DNA of 64,000 nucleotides from Streptomyces violens. Lineage in GTDB: Bacteria; Actinomycetota; Actinomycetes; Streptomycetales; Streptomycetaceae. The number at the start of each line of letters is the position of its first letter. Position 1 is the first letter of the stretch. The stretch spans positions 62,001-126,000 of the forward strand of contig NZ_JOBH01000001.1 in the NCBI RefSeq assembly GCF_000717745.1. Reading direction: 5' to 3'. Both the position numbers and the translations under genes were made by a program. The notes under the pieces are model-generated. The model was given only the letters and a program-made list of their open reading frames with translations, did no database searches and had not been told where the DNA came from. Of this stretch, positions 9,811-17,108 are shown piece by piece.

Positions 9811-10320
9811 GTGGTGACGGGGGAATGCGCGACCGGCCGCCGGGTGTGGGCGGTCGGCGCCGAGCCGGTCGCCTCGCCCGAGGCGGCCGGCGTGCTGCGG
9901 GCCTACCTCGCCGAGGTGGCCGCCCGCTGGTACGGCCGCCCGGCCACCGACGAGGAGCTGGACCGGGCCGTCGCCGAGGACCCGGTCGACGACCTGACAC
10001 CGCCCCGCGGAGTGTTCCTGCTGGCCCGGCACGGCGACGAGCCGGGCGGCTGCGCGGGTGTACGACTGATGGCTCCCGGCACGGCCGAGCTCAAGCGCAT
10101 GTACGTCCGGCCCGAGCTGCGCGGCAGCGGGGGCAGCAGCACGCTGCTGGCCGCCGCGGAGGCCGCCGCGCGCGGCCTGGGCGCCCGGCGCGTCCGCCTC
10201 GACACGCGCCTCGACCTGGTGGAGGCCATCGCCTTCTACCGGCGGTCGGGGTTCGTGGAGATACCGGCGTACAACGAGGGTCCGTACGCGCAGATCTGGT
10301 TCGAGAAGCGGCTGGGCTGA
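9811..10320 (+). CDS. GNAT family N-acetyltransferase
   Basis: A protein of about 169 residues from GTG 9811 or GTG 9814, 4-7 nt after the monooxygenase stop and so probably co-transcribed with it. The GNAT acetyl-CoA site is visible: AELKRMYVRPELRGSGGSSTLL, a form of the R/Q-x-x-G-x-G/A loop, then AAEAAARGLGARRVRLDT and the closing IAFYRRSGFVEIPAYN. The substrate is unknown. The family modifies amines on small molecules, antibiotics or protein N-termini. Confidence 0.85.
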   Translation: MVTGECATGRRVWAVGAEPVASPEAAGVLRAYLAEVAARWYGRPATDEELDRAVAEDPVDDLTPPRGVFLLARHGDEPGGCAGVRLMAPGTAELKRMYVRPELRGSGGSSTLLAAAEAAARGLGARRVRLDTRLDLVEAIAFYRRSGFVEIPAYNEGPYAQIWFEKRLG

Positions 10321-10338
10321 GGGCGGGCTCCACGGGGC

Positions 10339-12399
10339 TCAGACGGGCCGCGCCCCCGTAGGGCGGCGCGGGAGGTGTCTGTCGTCGCCGTTGTACGGGC
10401 GTTCGCCGTTCGAACCGCCCATTTCGGCGGTGAGCTGCCGGACGAGTTCGGTCAGGTCGGTGGGACGGTCCTTGGACCACCAGTCGCCGAGGAGGTCGGA
10501 CAGCGCCTCCTGGCGGGCGGCCGCGAGCCGGTGGGCGACCCGCCGCCCGGCCTCGGTGAGCACCATCGGCATCCCCTCCCGCTCCGCGAGCCCCCGCTCC
10601 TCCAGCTGCCGGGTCGCGGCGGAGATCACGGCGAGCGGTACGGCGCTGCGCTCGGCGAGCACCGCGGGCTCCACCGAGCCGTACCGGTTCATCCGCAGCA
10701 CCATCCAGCTCGCCGCCGGTTTCAGGTCGAGGCCGGCGCGCGCGGTGATCGACTGGTACAGCTTCTTGCGGCCCTCCAGGGAGCCGAGCTTGCTCAGCGC
10801 GCGGGCGCACTCGTCGTGCGAGGACCGTTCGACGGGGTTGGAGGAGAGGACTTCCGTGGTGTCCGGGGCGGTGACCGAGCCCCGCAGCGGCTCCTCCTTG
10901 AGGAGCCAGGCCAGCGCGAAGGCGAGCAGCACGACGGGCACCGCGTACAGGAAGACGTTGGTGATCGACGTCGAGTAGGCGTCCAGCACGCCGGACGCCT
11001 CGCCGGGCGGCAGCTTGGCCACCGCGCGCGGGTCCTCGGCGAGGGTGCCCGGGTCCACGCCGGGCGGCAGCCGGCGGCCGGCGAGCGCGTCGGCGATGCG
11101 CGGGCCCAGCATGTTCGCGAAGATCGTGCCGAAGATCGAGACGCCGAAGGACGCGCCGATCGAGCGGAAGAAGGTCGCCCCCGAGGTGGCCACGCCCAGG
11201 TCGGCGTACGGGACGGAGTTCTGCACGATGAGCACCAGGACCTGCATGACCAGGCCGAGGCCGAGGCCGAAGACGAAGAAGTACCCGCTCATCTCGGCGA
11301 CGCTGCTGGCGCGGTCGAGGTTGTGCAAAAGCAGCAGGCCCACGGCGGTGACCGCGGTGCCGGCGATCGGGAAGACCTTGTAGCGCCCGGTACGGCTGAC
11401 CAGCTGGCCCGAGACCGTGGAGGAGAGCAGCATCCCGACCACCATCGGCAGCATGTGCACGCCGGACATGGTCGGTGTGACACCGTGCACGACCTGCAGG
11501 AACGTCGGCAGGTACGTCATCGCGCCGAACATCGCGAAGCCGATGACGAAGCCGATGGCGGAGGTGAGCGCGAAGGTGCGGAGCCGGAAGAGGCGCAGCG
11601 GCAGGACGGGCTCGGCGGCCCGCCGTTCGACCAGTACGAAGGCGCCGAGGAGCAGCACGCCGAGCACGCCGAGGCCGATGATCTGCCAGGAGCCCCACGG
11701 GTAGCTGACCCCGCCGAGCGAGGTCATCAGGACGAAGCAGGCGGCGACCGCGGCGATCAGGGCGGTGCCGAGGTAGTCGATGCGGTGCGGGGTGCGGCTC
11801 GACGGGATGTGCAGCACGGCGGCGATGACGATCAGGGCGACCGCGCCGATGGGCAGGTTGATGTAGAAGACCCAGCGCCAGCTCAGGTGGTCGACGAAGA
11901 GCCCGCCGAGCAGCGGCCCCAGCACGCTCGTCCCGCCGAAGACCGCGCCGAACAGGCCCTGGTACTTGCCGCGCTCGCGGGGCGGCACGATGTCGCCGAC
12001 GATCGCCATCGACAGCACCATGAGCCCGCCGCCGCCCAGGCCCTGGACGGCGCGGAAGGCGATGAGCTGCGGCATGTTCTGGGCGATGCCGCACAGCACG
12101 GAGCCGATCAGGAAGATCACGATGGCGGCCTGGAAGAGTTTCTTGCGGCCGTACTGGTCGCCGAGCTTGCCCCACAGCGGGGTGGCCGCCGTGGAGGCCA
12201 GGAGGTAGGCGGTGACCACCCAGGAGAGGTGGTCCAGGCCGCCGAGCTCGCTGACGATCGTGGGCAGCGCGGTGGCGACGATGGTCTGGTCGAGCGCCGC
12301 GATCAGCATGCCGAGCAGCAGCGCGCCGATCGCCACCAGGACGGTCCGCTGCGGCCGCTCCTCGGCGGGGACGGCGGGAGCGCTGGTGTCCTGCGCCAT
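10339..12399 (-). CDS. DHA2-type MFS drug exporter fused to a MarR-like domain
   Basis: A 686-residue protein. Residues about 20-510 are a 14-helix DHA2/EmrB-type exporter: [13 protein letters not shown] in helix 1, [13 protein letters not shown] in loop 2-3, [12 protein letters not shown] in helix 4 and [19 protein letters not shown] for the conserved motif C/Trp region. After a linker (about 515-545) a C-terminal winged-helix domain of about 110 residues follows: [63 protein letters not shown]. This matches the MarR layout of recognition helix, wing and 'LTEAGR' turn. Such a fusion would put a DNA-binding or ligand-sensing domain on the cytoplasmic face of the pump. No separate regulator gene is adjacent. 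The substrate is unknown. Confidence 0.9.
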   Translation of the reverse strand: MAQDTSAPAVPAEERPQRTVLVAIGALLLGMLIAALDQTIVATALPTIVSELGGLDHLSWVVTAYLLASTAATPLWGKLGDQYGRKKLFQAAIVIFLIGSVLCGIAQNMPQLIAFRAVQGLGGGGLMVLSMAIVGDIVPPRERGKYQGLFGAVFGGTSVLGPLLGGLFVDHLSWRWVFYINLPIGAVALIVIAAVLHIPSSRTPHRIDYLGTALIAAVAACFVLMTSLGGVSYPWGSWQIIGLGVLGVLLLGAFVLVERRAAEPVLPLRLFRLRTFALTSAIGFVIGFAMFGAMTYLPTFLQVVHGVTPTMSGVHMLPMVVGMLLSSTVSGQLVSRTGRYKVFPIAGTAVTAVGLLLLHNLDRASSVAEMSGYFFVFGLGLGLVMQVLVLIVQNSVPYADLGVATSGATFFRSIGASFGVSIFGTIFANMLGPRIADALAGRRLPPGVDPGTLAEDPRAVAKLPPGEASGVLDAYSTSITNVFLYAVPVVLLAFALAWLLKEEPLRGSVTAPDTTEVLSSNPVERSSHDECARALSKLGSLEGRKKLYQSITARAGLDLKPAASWMVLRMNRYGSVEPAVLAERSAVPLAVISAATRQLEERGLAEREGMPMVLTEAGRRVAHRLAAARQEALSDLLGDWWSKDRPTDLTELVRQLTAEMGGSNGERPYNGDDRHLPRRPTGARPV

Positions 12400-12613
12400 G
12401 GACGTCTCCTTACGTCGGAACCGCGGCGGGGAGCGCGTTACGGGCGCCGGGCAGCGGCCGGGGAGCGGAGCCGCACTCCCCGTCCGATCATTTTGCCCCG
12501 CTATGGCCGGTCGGGCGACGTGTCGGTCTCCGGTTGTTCACGTCCGGGGGCCCTGTGCAGGAGGCGGCGGCGTCTGGATAATCGCAGCCGACGACGAGGG
12601 AGGGGACCCGTAC

Positions 12614-13588
12614 GTGGAGGCCAGGAACTGCCCGACCTGCTTAGCCCCCGCTCGGACCGACGGCCGTCCCGGCTGCCGGTGCGAGCAGGCGGCAGCGCCG
12701 GATTTCGACCCCTTGCACATCCGGCCGTACATCTCGCTGCCGGACGCGCCCGACCCGGACGATCACCCGGACCCGCCCCGCAGGCCCCGCGCGTTCACGG
12801 TGCGGGCCTACAGTCCGCCGGCGTTCCCGCCGCCTTCGTACGTCCGGGTGGAGCGGCCGCCGTACGCGCCGCCGCCGTACACCCCGCCGCCGGCCCCCGA
12901 GCCGTACGCCGCGCGGGCCGACGAGCCGGTCCCCGAGCCGTACACCGGGGAAGCCCCCGCGCCGCACTCCGCGGAGTTACCCGGCCGGCGGGCCGGGCTC
13001 CCGGTCGCGGGCCCGGTGGCCTTCATGGACCCGCCGCCGGAGGCCGCTCCCACGGCCGCACCGGCCCCGCCCGCGCCCCGGCGGCGCGGCCGGCCCGTGC
13101 TGCTGGCCGGGCTCATGGTCACCGCGGCGGCCGGTTCGGTCTGTGCCGTGCTCTTCGGCGGTGAGCTGCGCACCGTGGACGGCACGGGTCAGGCGCTGCC
13201 CGACCTCGGCGGGCGCTCCAGCGCCGACCTGCCCACCGAGGAGACCGGAGAAGCCGGAACAGCCGGGGAGGCCGCGCAGGCCGGGGAAGCCGCGCAGCCC
13301 CGGCCCACCGGCCCCGCACCGGCCTCCCGCTCGGCGGCCCGGCTGTCCGGCCCGCAGACGGTGGGCACGGACCTGCTCTCCGAGGGCGCGAGCGGCCCGG
13401 AGGTCGTGGAGCTGCAGCGACGGCTGGCGCAGCTGCAGCTGTACACCGGCGCCGCGGACGGCCGGTACGACACCGAGGTAACCGCTTCCGTAGCGCGGTA
13501 CCAGCGGACATACGGCGAGACGGCCGACCCGCACGGCGTCTACGGACCCGCGACCCGCGAATCCCTGGAGTTCCTCACCCGGCCCTGA
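12614..13588 (+). CDS. Zinc-ribbon, single-pass membrane, peptidoglycan-binding protein
   Basis: 324 residues from GTG 12614, chosen because GGAGGGG lies upstream and the ORF then starts with a zinc-ribbon-like cluster, CPTC (Cys6, Cys9) and CRC (Cys21, Cys23). A long proline/tyrosine-rich stretch follows (VERPPYAPPPYTPPP), then a membrane helix at about 162-184 (VLLAGLMVTAAAGSVCAVLF), a Glu/Ala/Pro linker, and a peptidoglycan-binding domain at about 250-322 (GPEVVELQRRLAQLQLY, YDTEVTASVARYQRTYG, YGPATRESLEFL). The layout implies a cytoplasmic N-terminus and a cell-wall-binding outside domain. No enzyme domain is present, so a structural or sensing role is inferred. Confidence 0.85.
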   Translation: MEARNCPTCLAPARTDGRPGCRCEQAAAPDFDPLHIRPYISLPDAPDPDDHPDPPRRPRAFTVRAYSPPAFPPPSYVRVERPPYAPPPYTPPPAPEPYAARADEPVPEPYTGEAPAPHSAELPGRRAGLPVAGPVAFMDPPPEAAPTAAPAPPAPRRRGRPVLLAGLMVTAAAGSVCAVLFGGELRTVDGTGQALPDLGGRSSADLPTEETGEAGTAGEAAQAGEAAQPRPTGPAPASRSAARLSGPQTVGTDLLSEGASGPEVVELQRRLAQLQLYTGAADGRYDTEVTASVARYQRTYGETADPHGVYGPATRESLEFLTRP

Positions 13589-13613
13589 CCGGCCCTTTTG
13601 CCGCCCTACCAGC

Positions 13614-13646
13614 AAGCCCCCCTGGCCCGCTGACCAGGGGGGCTTG
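13614..13646 (+). terminator. Terminator after the peptidoglycan-binding gene
   Basis: AAGCCCCCC(C)TGG and CCAGGGGGGCTT form a long stem with one extra C on the left arm. Confidence 0.8.
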
Positions 13647-13653
13647 GCGTGTG

Positions 13654-13695
13654 GCGGAAGCGCTTTGTATCGTGGATGAACAAAGTGGTTCCGCC
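13654..13695. promoter_or_regulatory. Long imperfect inverted repeat upstream of the HAD gene
   Basis: GGCGGAAGCGCTTTGT (13654-13669) is mirrored by ACAAAGTGGTTCCGCC (13680-13695), 14 of 16 positions pairing, with a 10-nt centre. It lies 70 bp upstream of ATG 13767 and could be an operator or a leader hairpin. Confidence 0.45.
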
Positions 13696-13766
13696 CGCTT
13701 CCCCTGACCGGCGGGCGGAGCCGCTCTGTCTCGCACCACTCAGCCCTCCAGCCGAGGAGCCCGCCG

Positions 13767-14432
13767 ATGACGGCATCCCGCACGCTCACCGCCCGCGCGC
13801 TGCTGCTCGACATGGACAGCACCATCGTGAACTCCGAGGCCGTCGTCGAGCGCTGCTGGCGCCGCTGGGCCGCCGAGCAGGGCATGGACGCCGAAGAGGT
13901 GCTGAAGGTCGTACACGGCCGCCAGGGCTGGGCCACCATGGCCGCGCTGCTCCCCGACCGTCCCATGGAGCTGAACCACGAGGACAACCGGCGGATGCTG
14001 GCGCAGGAGACCGCGGACACCGACGGCGTCGTACCGGTACCGGGCGCGCCCGCCTTCATGGCCGCGCTCGACGGCGTACCGCACGCCCTGGTCACCTCCG
14101 CGAGCGTCCCGCTGGCCGAGGCCCGGATGGGCGCCGCCGGGCTGGCGATGCCGGCCGTACGGATCACCGCGGAGTCGGTGAGCGCCAGCAAGCCGGACCC
14201 GGAGGGCTTCCTGAAGGGCGCCGCCGAGCTGGGCTTCGCCCCCGAGGACTGCCTCGTCTTCGAGGACTCCGAGGCGGGCATCCGGGCCGGCCAGGCCGCC
14301 GGGATGCGCGTCGTGGGCGTCGGCGAGCGCGCCGCGGCCTTTGCGCCTACGGCGCTGGTGACCGACCTGACGCTGGTCCGGGTCGAGGTGCTCGCCGACG
14401 ACGCGGGCGTACGGCTGCACATCGACGGCTGA
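13767..14432 (+). CDS. HAD-superfamily phosphatase (sugar-phosphatase type)
   Basis: A 221-residue HAD hydrolase with GAGGAG before ATG 13767. Motif I is LLLDMDSTIVNSE, with nucleophile Asp15 and acid/base Asp17. The helical cap follows, then motif II VTSAS, motif III Lys in SASKPDPEGF, and motif IV VFEDSEAGIRAG. The order and the C1-type cap match the beta-phosphoglucomutase/sugar-phosphatase branch. DMDST instead of DMDGT is a minor variant also used in SerB-type enzymes. The substrate cannot be read from sequence. The gene stands alone and converges on the Gdt1-family gene. Confidence 0.85.
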   Translation: MTASRTLTARALLLDMDSTIVNSEAVVERCWRRWAAEQGMDAEEVLKVVHGRQGWATMAALLPDRPMELNHEDNRRMLAQETADTDGVVPVPGAPAFMAALDGVPHALVTSASVPLAEARMGAAGLAMPAVRITAESVSASKPDPEGFLKGAAELGFAPEDCLVFEDSEAGIRAGQAAGMRVVGVGERAAAFAPTALVTDLTLVRVEVLADDAGVRLHIDG

Positions 14433-14448
14433 GCGCTGCCGCCAAGGA

Positions 14449-14472
14449 AACGGCGCCCCAAGGGGCGCCGTT
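14449..14472. terminator. Bidirectional terminator between convergent genes
   Basis: AACGGCGCCCC (14449-14459) and GGGGCGCCGTT (14462-14472) form a perfect 11-bp stem with a 2-nt AA centre. Confidence 0.8.
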
Positions 14473-14499
14473 CGCCCTCAATCGCCGGGCGGGCTTGAT

Positions 14500-15081
14500 T
14501 TAGCCCACGATCGCCTCGTACAGGCTGAAGCCCGCGAGCACGATCATCACGCAGGCCGCGATCTTCGTGATGAGCTTCAGGGGGACGAACTTCATCAGCG
14601 TGCGGCCGCCCAGGATGCCGAGCGCGGCCACCGCCCACAGGGCGAGCACGGCGCCGATACCGACGGAGACGGGGTCGCCGTAACGGGCCGCGAGGTTCGC
14701 CGTCATGATCTGGGTCAGGTCGCCGAACTCCGCGACCAGGATCATCATGAAGCCCGCCCCGGAGACCTTCCAGAAGCTCTGGTCGGCGGGCTTCTTGACC
14801 TCTTCCTCGTCGTCGTCCTTCTTGAAGAGCAGCACGGCGGCGCCGGCCAGGAAGAGCACGCCGACGATCGCCTGGACCAGGCGGTGCGGCAGCAGCGTGA
14901 GCACGCTGCCTGCGGCGATGGCGAGCGCGACATGCACCAGGAAGGCCGCCGCGACGCCGACGAACACGTACGACGCGCGGTAGCGGGTGCCGAGCATCAG
15001 CCCGGCCAGTGCGGTCTTGTCGGGCAGCTCGGCGAGGAAGACGACGCCGAAGACGACGGCTGCGACGGTGAAGCTGAACAC
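14500..15081 (-). CDS. TMEM165/GDT1 (UPF0016) family metal transporter, manganese-riboswitch controlled
   Basis: 193 residues from GTG 15081, in frame with a longer ORF from GTG 15162. The later start is preferred because it leaves the riboswitch and an expression platform in the leader and opens directly with the first helix. Two signature motifs are visible, AELPDKT (Glu18, Asp21) and AEFGDLT (from Glu118), on two repeats of three helices each with a charged cytoplasmic loop (KKDDDEEEVKK) between. Gdt1 proteins move Mn2+ or Ca2+ against H+; bacterial members export manganese. The first motif has Pro where Gly is usual. A yybP-ykoY riboswitch precedes the gene, which supports a manganese role. 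Confidence 0.9.
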   Translation of the reverse strand: MFSFTVAAVVFGVVFLAELPDKTALAGLMLGTRYRASYVFVGVAAAFLVHVALAIAAGSVLTLLPHRLVQAIVGVLFLAGAAVLLFKKDDDEEEVKKPADQSFWKVSGAGFMMILVAEFGDLTQIMTANLAARYGDPVSVGIGAVLALWAVAALGILGGRTLMKFVPLKLITKIAACVMIVLAGFSLYEAIVG

Positions 15082-15167
15082 GGGGTGGGATACCTCGTTC
15101 GATAGGGCCGCACCGAAAGGGGCCCGGGAAAGGGGTCGCTTCGGCACGGCAGCGTCGGACACTGCGG

Positions 15168-15279
15168 CCGAAGGTCTCGCTGGCGTACGGACAGGATCTG
15201 TCCCTACGCTCCGGGCGCCGGCGCGCCACGAGGGCGAGCAGTATGTCGACGGTCCGGCGGAGAGCTACTCCCCTTCTGC
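15168..15279 (-). promoter_or_regulatory. yybP-ykoY manganese riboswitch
   Basis: Read on the minus strand, the leader begins AGAAGGGGAGTAGC and ends GCGAGACCTTC, the two conserved ends of this aptamer class. P1 pairs GAAGG (15276-15272) with CCTTC (15174-15170). Between them are a P2 candidate (TCCG with CGGA), the internal GTCGACA and CCGGCG elements, and the last hairpin GCGTA-GGACAG-ATC-CTGTCC-GTACGC. The aptamer binds Mn2+ and controls the Gdt1-family gene that starts at 15081. Its 5' end lies inside the upstream UPF0014 gene: that gene's TAG stop is part of GGGGAGTAG. Confidence 0.9.
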
Positions 15280-16023
15280 TGGGATCAAGGGTACGCGGTG
15301 CAACCGGCCGCACGCGACCAGCTCCAGTACCACCGATACCGCGACCGCCTGCACGGCCAGCAGCGCCACCAGGACGAACAGCTGCACCGCACCGGCCTGA
15401 ACGGGTGAAGCGCCGCCCAACAGCATGCCGACGAACGCGCCCGGCAGTGTGACCAGCCCCACCGTCCGGGTCTGGTCCAGCCCCGGCAGCATCGCCTCGG
15501 AGGCGACCGGCCGCGCCACCTCCAGCCGCGCCTCCCGGTCCAGCAGTCCCAGCGCGAGGCCCGCCTCCACCTCCCCGCGCCGGGTCTCCAGCTCGTCCAG
15601 CACGCGCCGCCCGCTCAGTACCGTCGCGGTGAGCGCGCCGCCCATGAGGATGCCGGTCACGGGGATGAGGGTGATCCCGCGCGGCGGCACCAGGCCGGTC
15701 AGCAGCAGCGCGGCGACCACCGGCGCCACCCCGGCGGCGATCGGCGCGGCCGCCCACCACCACGTGCGATTACGGGTGATGCGGCGGCCCGCCGTCCGCA
15801 CCGCCACCGCGAACATCAGCAGCAGGAAGCAGACCAGCAGCGGGACCGCGCGCACCACCCAGCCGATGAGGAAGGAGACGGCGGCGAGCTGGGCGGCGGC
15901 GCGCAGGCCCGCGACGGCGATGTCCCGGGCGTGGTCCAGCCGGCACAGCGCGGCGACCGTCACGGCGGCGACGAGCAGCACCGCGAGCACGACCGCGAGG
16001 GTGGTGTTGACGGGCAGCAGCAC
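15265..16023 (-). CDS. UPF0014/FetB family ABC transporter permease
   Basis: 252 residues from GTG 16023 with AAGGTGATC upstream. Seven hydrophobic segments, TAGRRITRNRTWWW after the third, the PVTGILMGGALTATVLSGRRVLDEL segment (split here as a long conserved loop) and ATGMMPG-like LVTLPGAFVGMLLGGASP mark UPF0014. E. coli FetB, with the ATPase FetA, exports iron and helps resist peroxide. No FetA-like ATPase is adjacent, so either a distant ATPase serves it or it has diverged. The last five codons encode PAEGE followed by TAG and double as the 5' part of the manganese riboswitch, which links this gene to the Gdt1-family gene downstream. Confidence 0.85.
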   Translation of the reverse strand: MLLPVNTTLAVVLAVLLVAAVTVAALCRLDHARDIAVAGLRAAAQLAAVSFLIGWVVRAVPLLVCFLLLMFAVAVRTAGRRITRNRTWWWAAAPIAAGVAPVVAALLLTGLVPPRGITLIPVTGILMGGALTATVLSGRRVLDELETRRGEVEAGLALGLLDREARLEVARPVASEAMLPGLDQTRTVGLVTLPGAFVGMLLGGASPVQAGAVQLFVLVALLAVQAVAVSVVLELVACGRLHRVPLIPAEGE

Positions 16024-16181
16024 ACGATCACCTTAAGGACTCCGGGTCGGCTCGCGGGGCCAACGAACGTGCGTTCGGCGCGTGCTGGCGGCGCGTCACC
16101 TCTTGATCTGACGTGAGCATGTCGTCACTCTGTTACCTGGAGACCGCACGGCGGAAACCCCCACTCGCCATCGTGTGGCCC

Positions 16182-16214
16182 GACCGATCGCACCACCGAC
16201 CGATCGACCGATCG
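16182..16214. repeat. GACCGATCG triplet upstream of the secreted nuclease
   Basis: GACCGATCG occurs at 16182-16190, 16198-16206 and 16206-16214 (spacing 16 and 8 bp), within 75 bp of ATG 16254. It is a candidate operator. Confidence 0.4.
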
Positions 16215-16253
16215 CTCGCGACTTCCCTTCCCCCCACATCAACGGGAGTTCCG

Positions 16254-16898
16254 ATGTCCAAGGTCTACGCGCGTCGTGCGTCCCTGGCCGCCGGCTCGGC
16301 CGCCGCGCTCGTCTGCACGCTGCTGCTCAGCGGCCAGTCCGCCCAGGCCGCGCCGCCCTCGCCGCCCGATGCCGCCACCGCCCGTACGTACCTCTCCGAG
16401 ATCAAGGAAGCGGCCGAGGGCCCGCAGGACGGCTACAGCCGCGACAAGTTCCCGCACTGGAGCGACCAGGGCGACAGCTGCAACACCCGCGAGGTCGTCC
16501 TCAAGCGCGACGGCAAGGACGTCGAGACCGACGGGAGCTGCGCCGCGACCAGCGGCTCGTGGACCTCCCCGTACGACGGCGCCACGTGGACGCAGTCCTC
16601 CGATGTCGACATCGACCACATGGTGCCGCTCTCCGAGGCGTGGAAGTCCGGCGCCGCCGACTGGACCACCGACCGCCGCGAGCAGCTCGCCAACGACCTC
16701 ACGCACGCCCAGCTCCTCGCGGTCACCGACAACGTGAACCAGGAGAAGGGCGACCAGGACCCCGCCGAGTGGCTGCCGCCGACGGCCTCGTACCACTGCG
16801 AGTACGCGCGCATGTGGGTATGGGTCAAGCACGAGTACGGCATGACCGCCGACGCCGCCGAGAAGGGCGCGCTGAAGAAGATCCTCGACGGCTGCTGA
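16254..16898 (+). CDS. Secreted HNH-family nuclease (DUF1524/GmrSD-like)
   Basis: 214 residues from ATG 16254 with GGGAG upstream; the longer upstream reading is unlikely. A signal peptide (YARRASLAAGSAAALVCTLLL, cleaved after QAA) is followed by a compact nuclease domain. The HNH core is DVDIDHMVPLSEAW (the metal-binding Asp/His pair), a TDRREQLANDLTHAQLLAV helix and TDNVNQEKGDQDPAEW (catalytic Asn). Cys94, Cys113 and Cys176 are candidates for disulphides. Such exported enzymes probably degrade external DNA for nutrients or competition. Confidence 0.85.
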   Translation: MSKVYARRASLAAGSAAALVCTLLLSGQSAQAAPPSPPDAATARTYLSEIKEAAEGPQDGYSRDKFPHWSDQGDSCNTREVVLKRDGKDVETDGSCAATSGSWTSPYDGATWTQSSDVDIDHMVPLSEAWKSGAADWTTDRREQLANDLTHAQLLAVTDNVNQEKGDQDPAEWLPPTASYHCEYARMWVWVKHEYGMTADAAEKGALKKILDGC

Positions 16899-17108
16899 CC
16901 GCCGTCGCCGACCGGCTGCCGACGGGCAGCCACCACCGACCGGGCGGCTCCGCCTGCCATCCCCATGCCCCCGCGGAGCCGCCCGACCTCCCTCCCGGCC
17001 GTCCGGCCACCGCCCCACAGCGCGGAGTGCTCCTATCCTCGGACCCGAGGCGCGGGCAGCCGCCCGTACGAGGTGCGGCCACACCGGCCCGCACGAGGGA
17101 GGACCGCG

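Noticed and set aside
10375..13164. Plus-strand open frame of 929 codons
   Set aside because: It is antisense to the exporter, with no family motifs and His/Arg/Gly-rich composition.
13651..13766. Small gene in the leader of the HAD gene
   Set aside because: A short frame exists around the inverted repeat but has no ribosome binding site or conserved start.
12977..15763. A 928-codon open frame on the minus strand
   Set aside because: It crosses the HAD gene, terminators and the Gdt1 gene in the wrong frame. It has Arg/Gly/Ala/Pro composition typical of GC-rich shadow frames.
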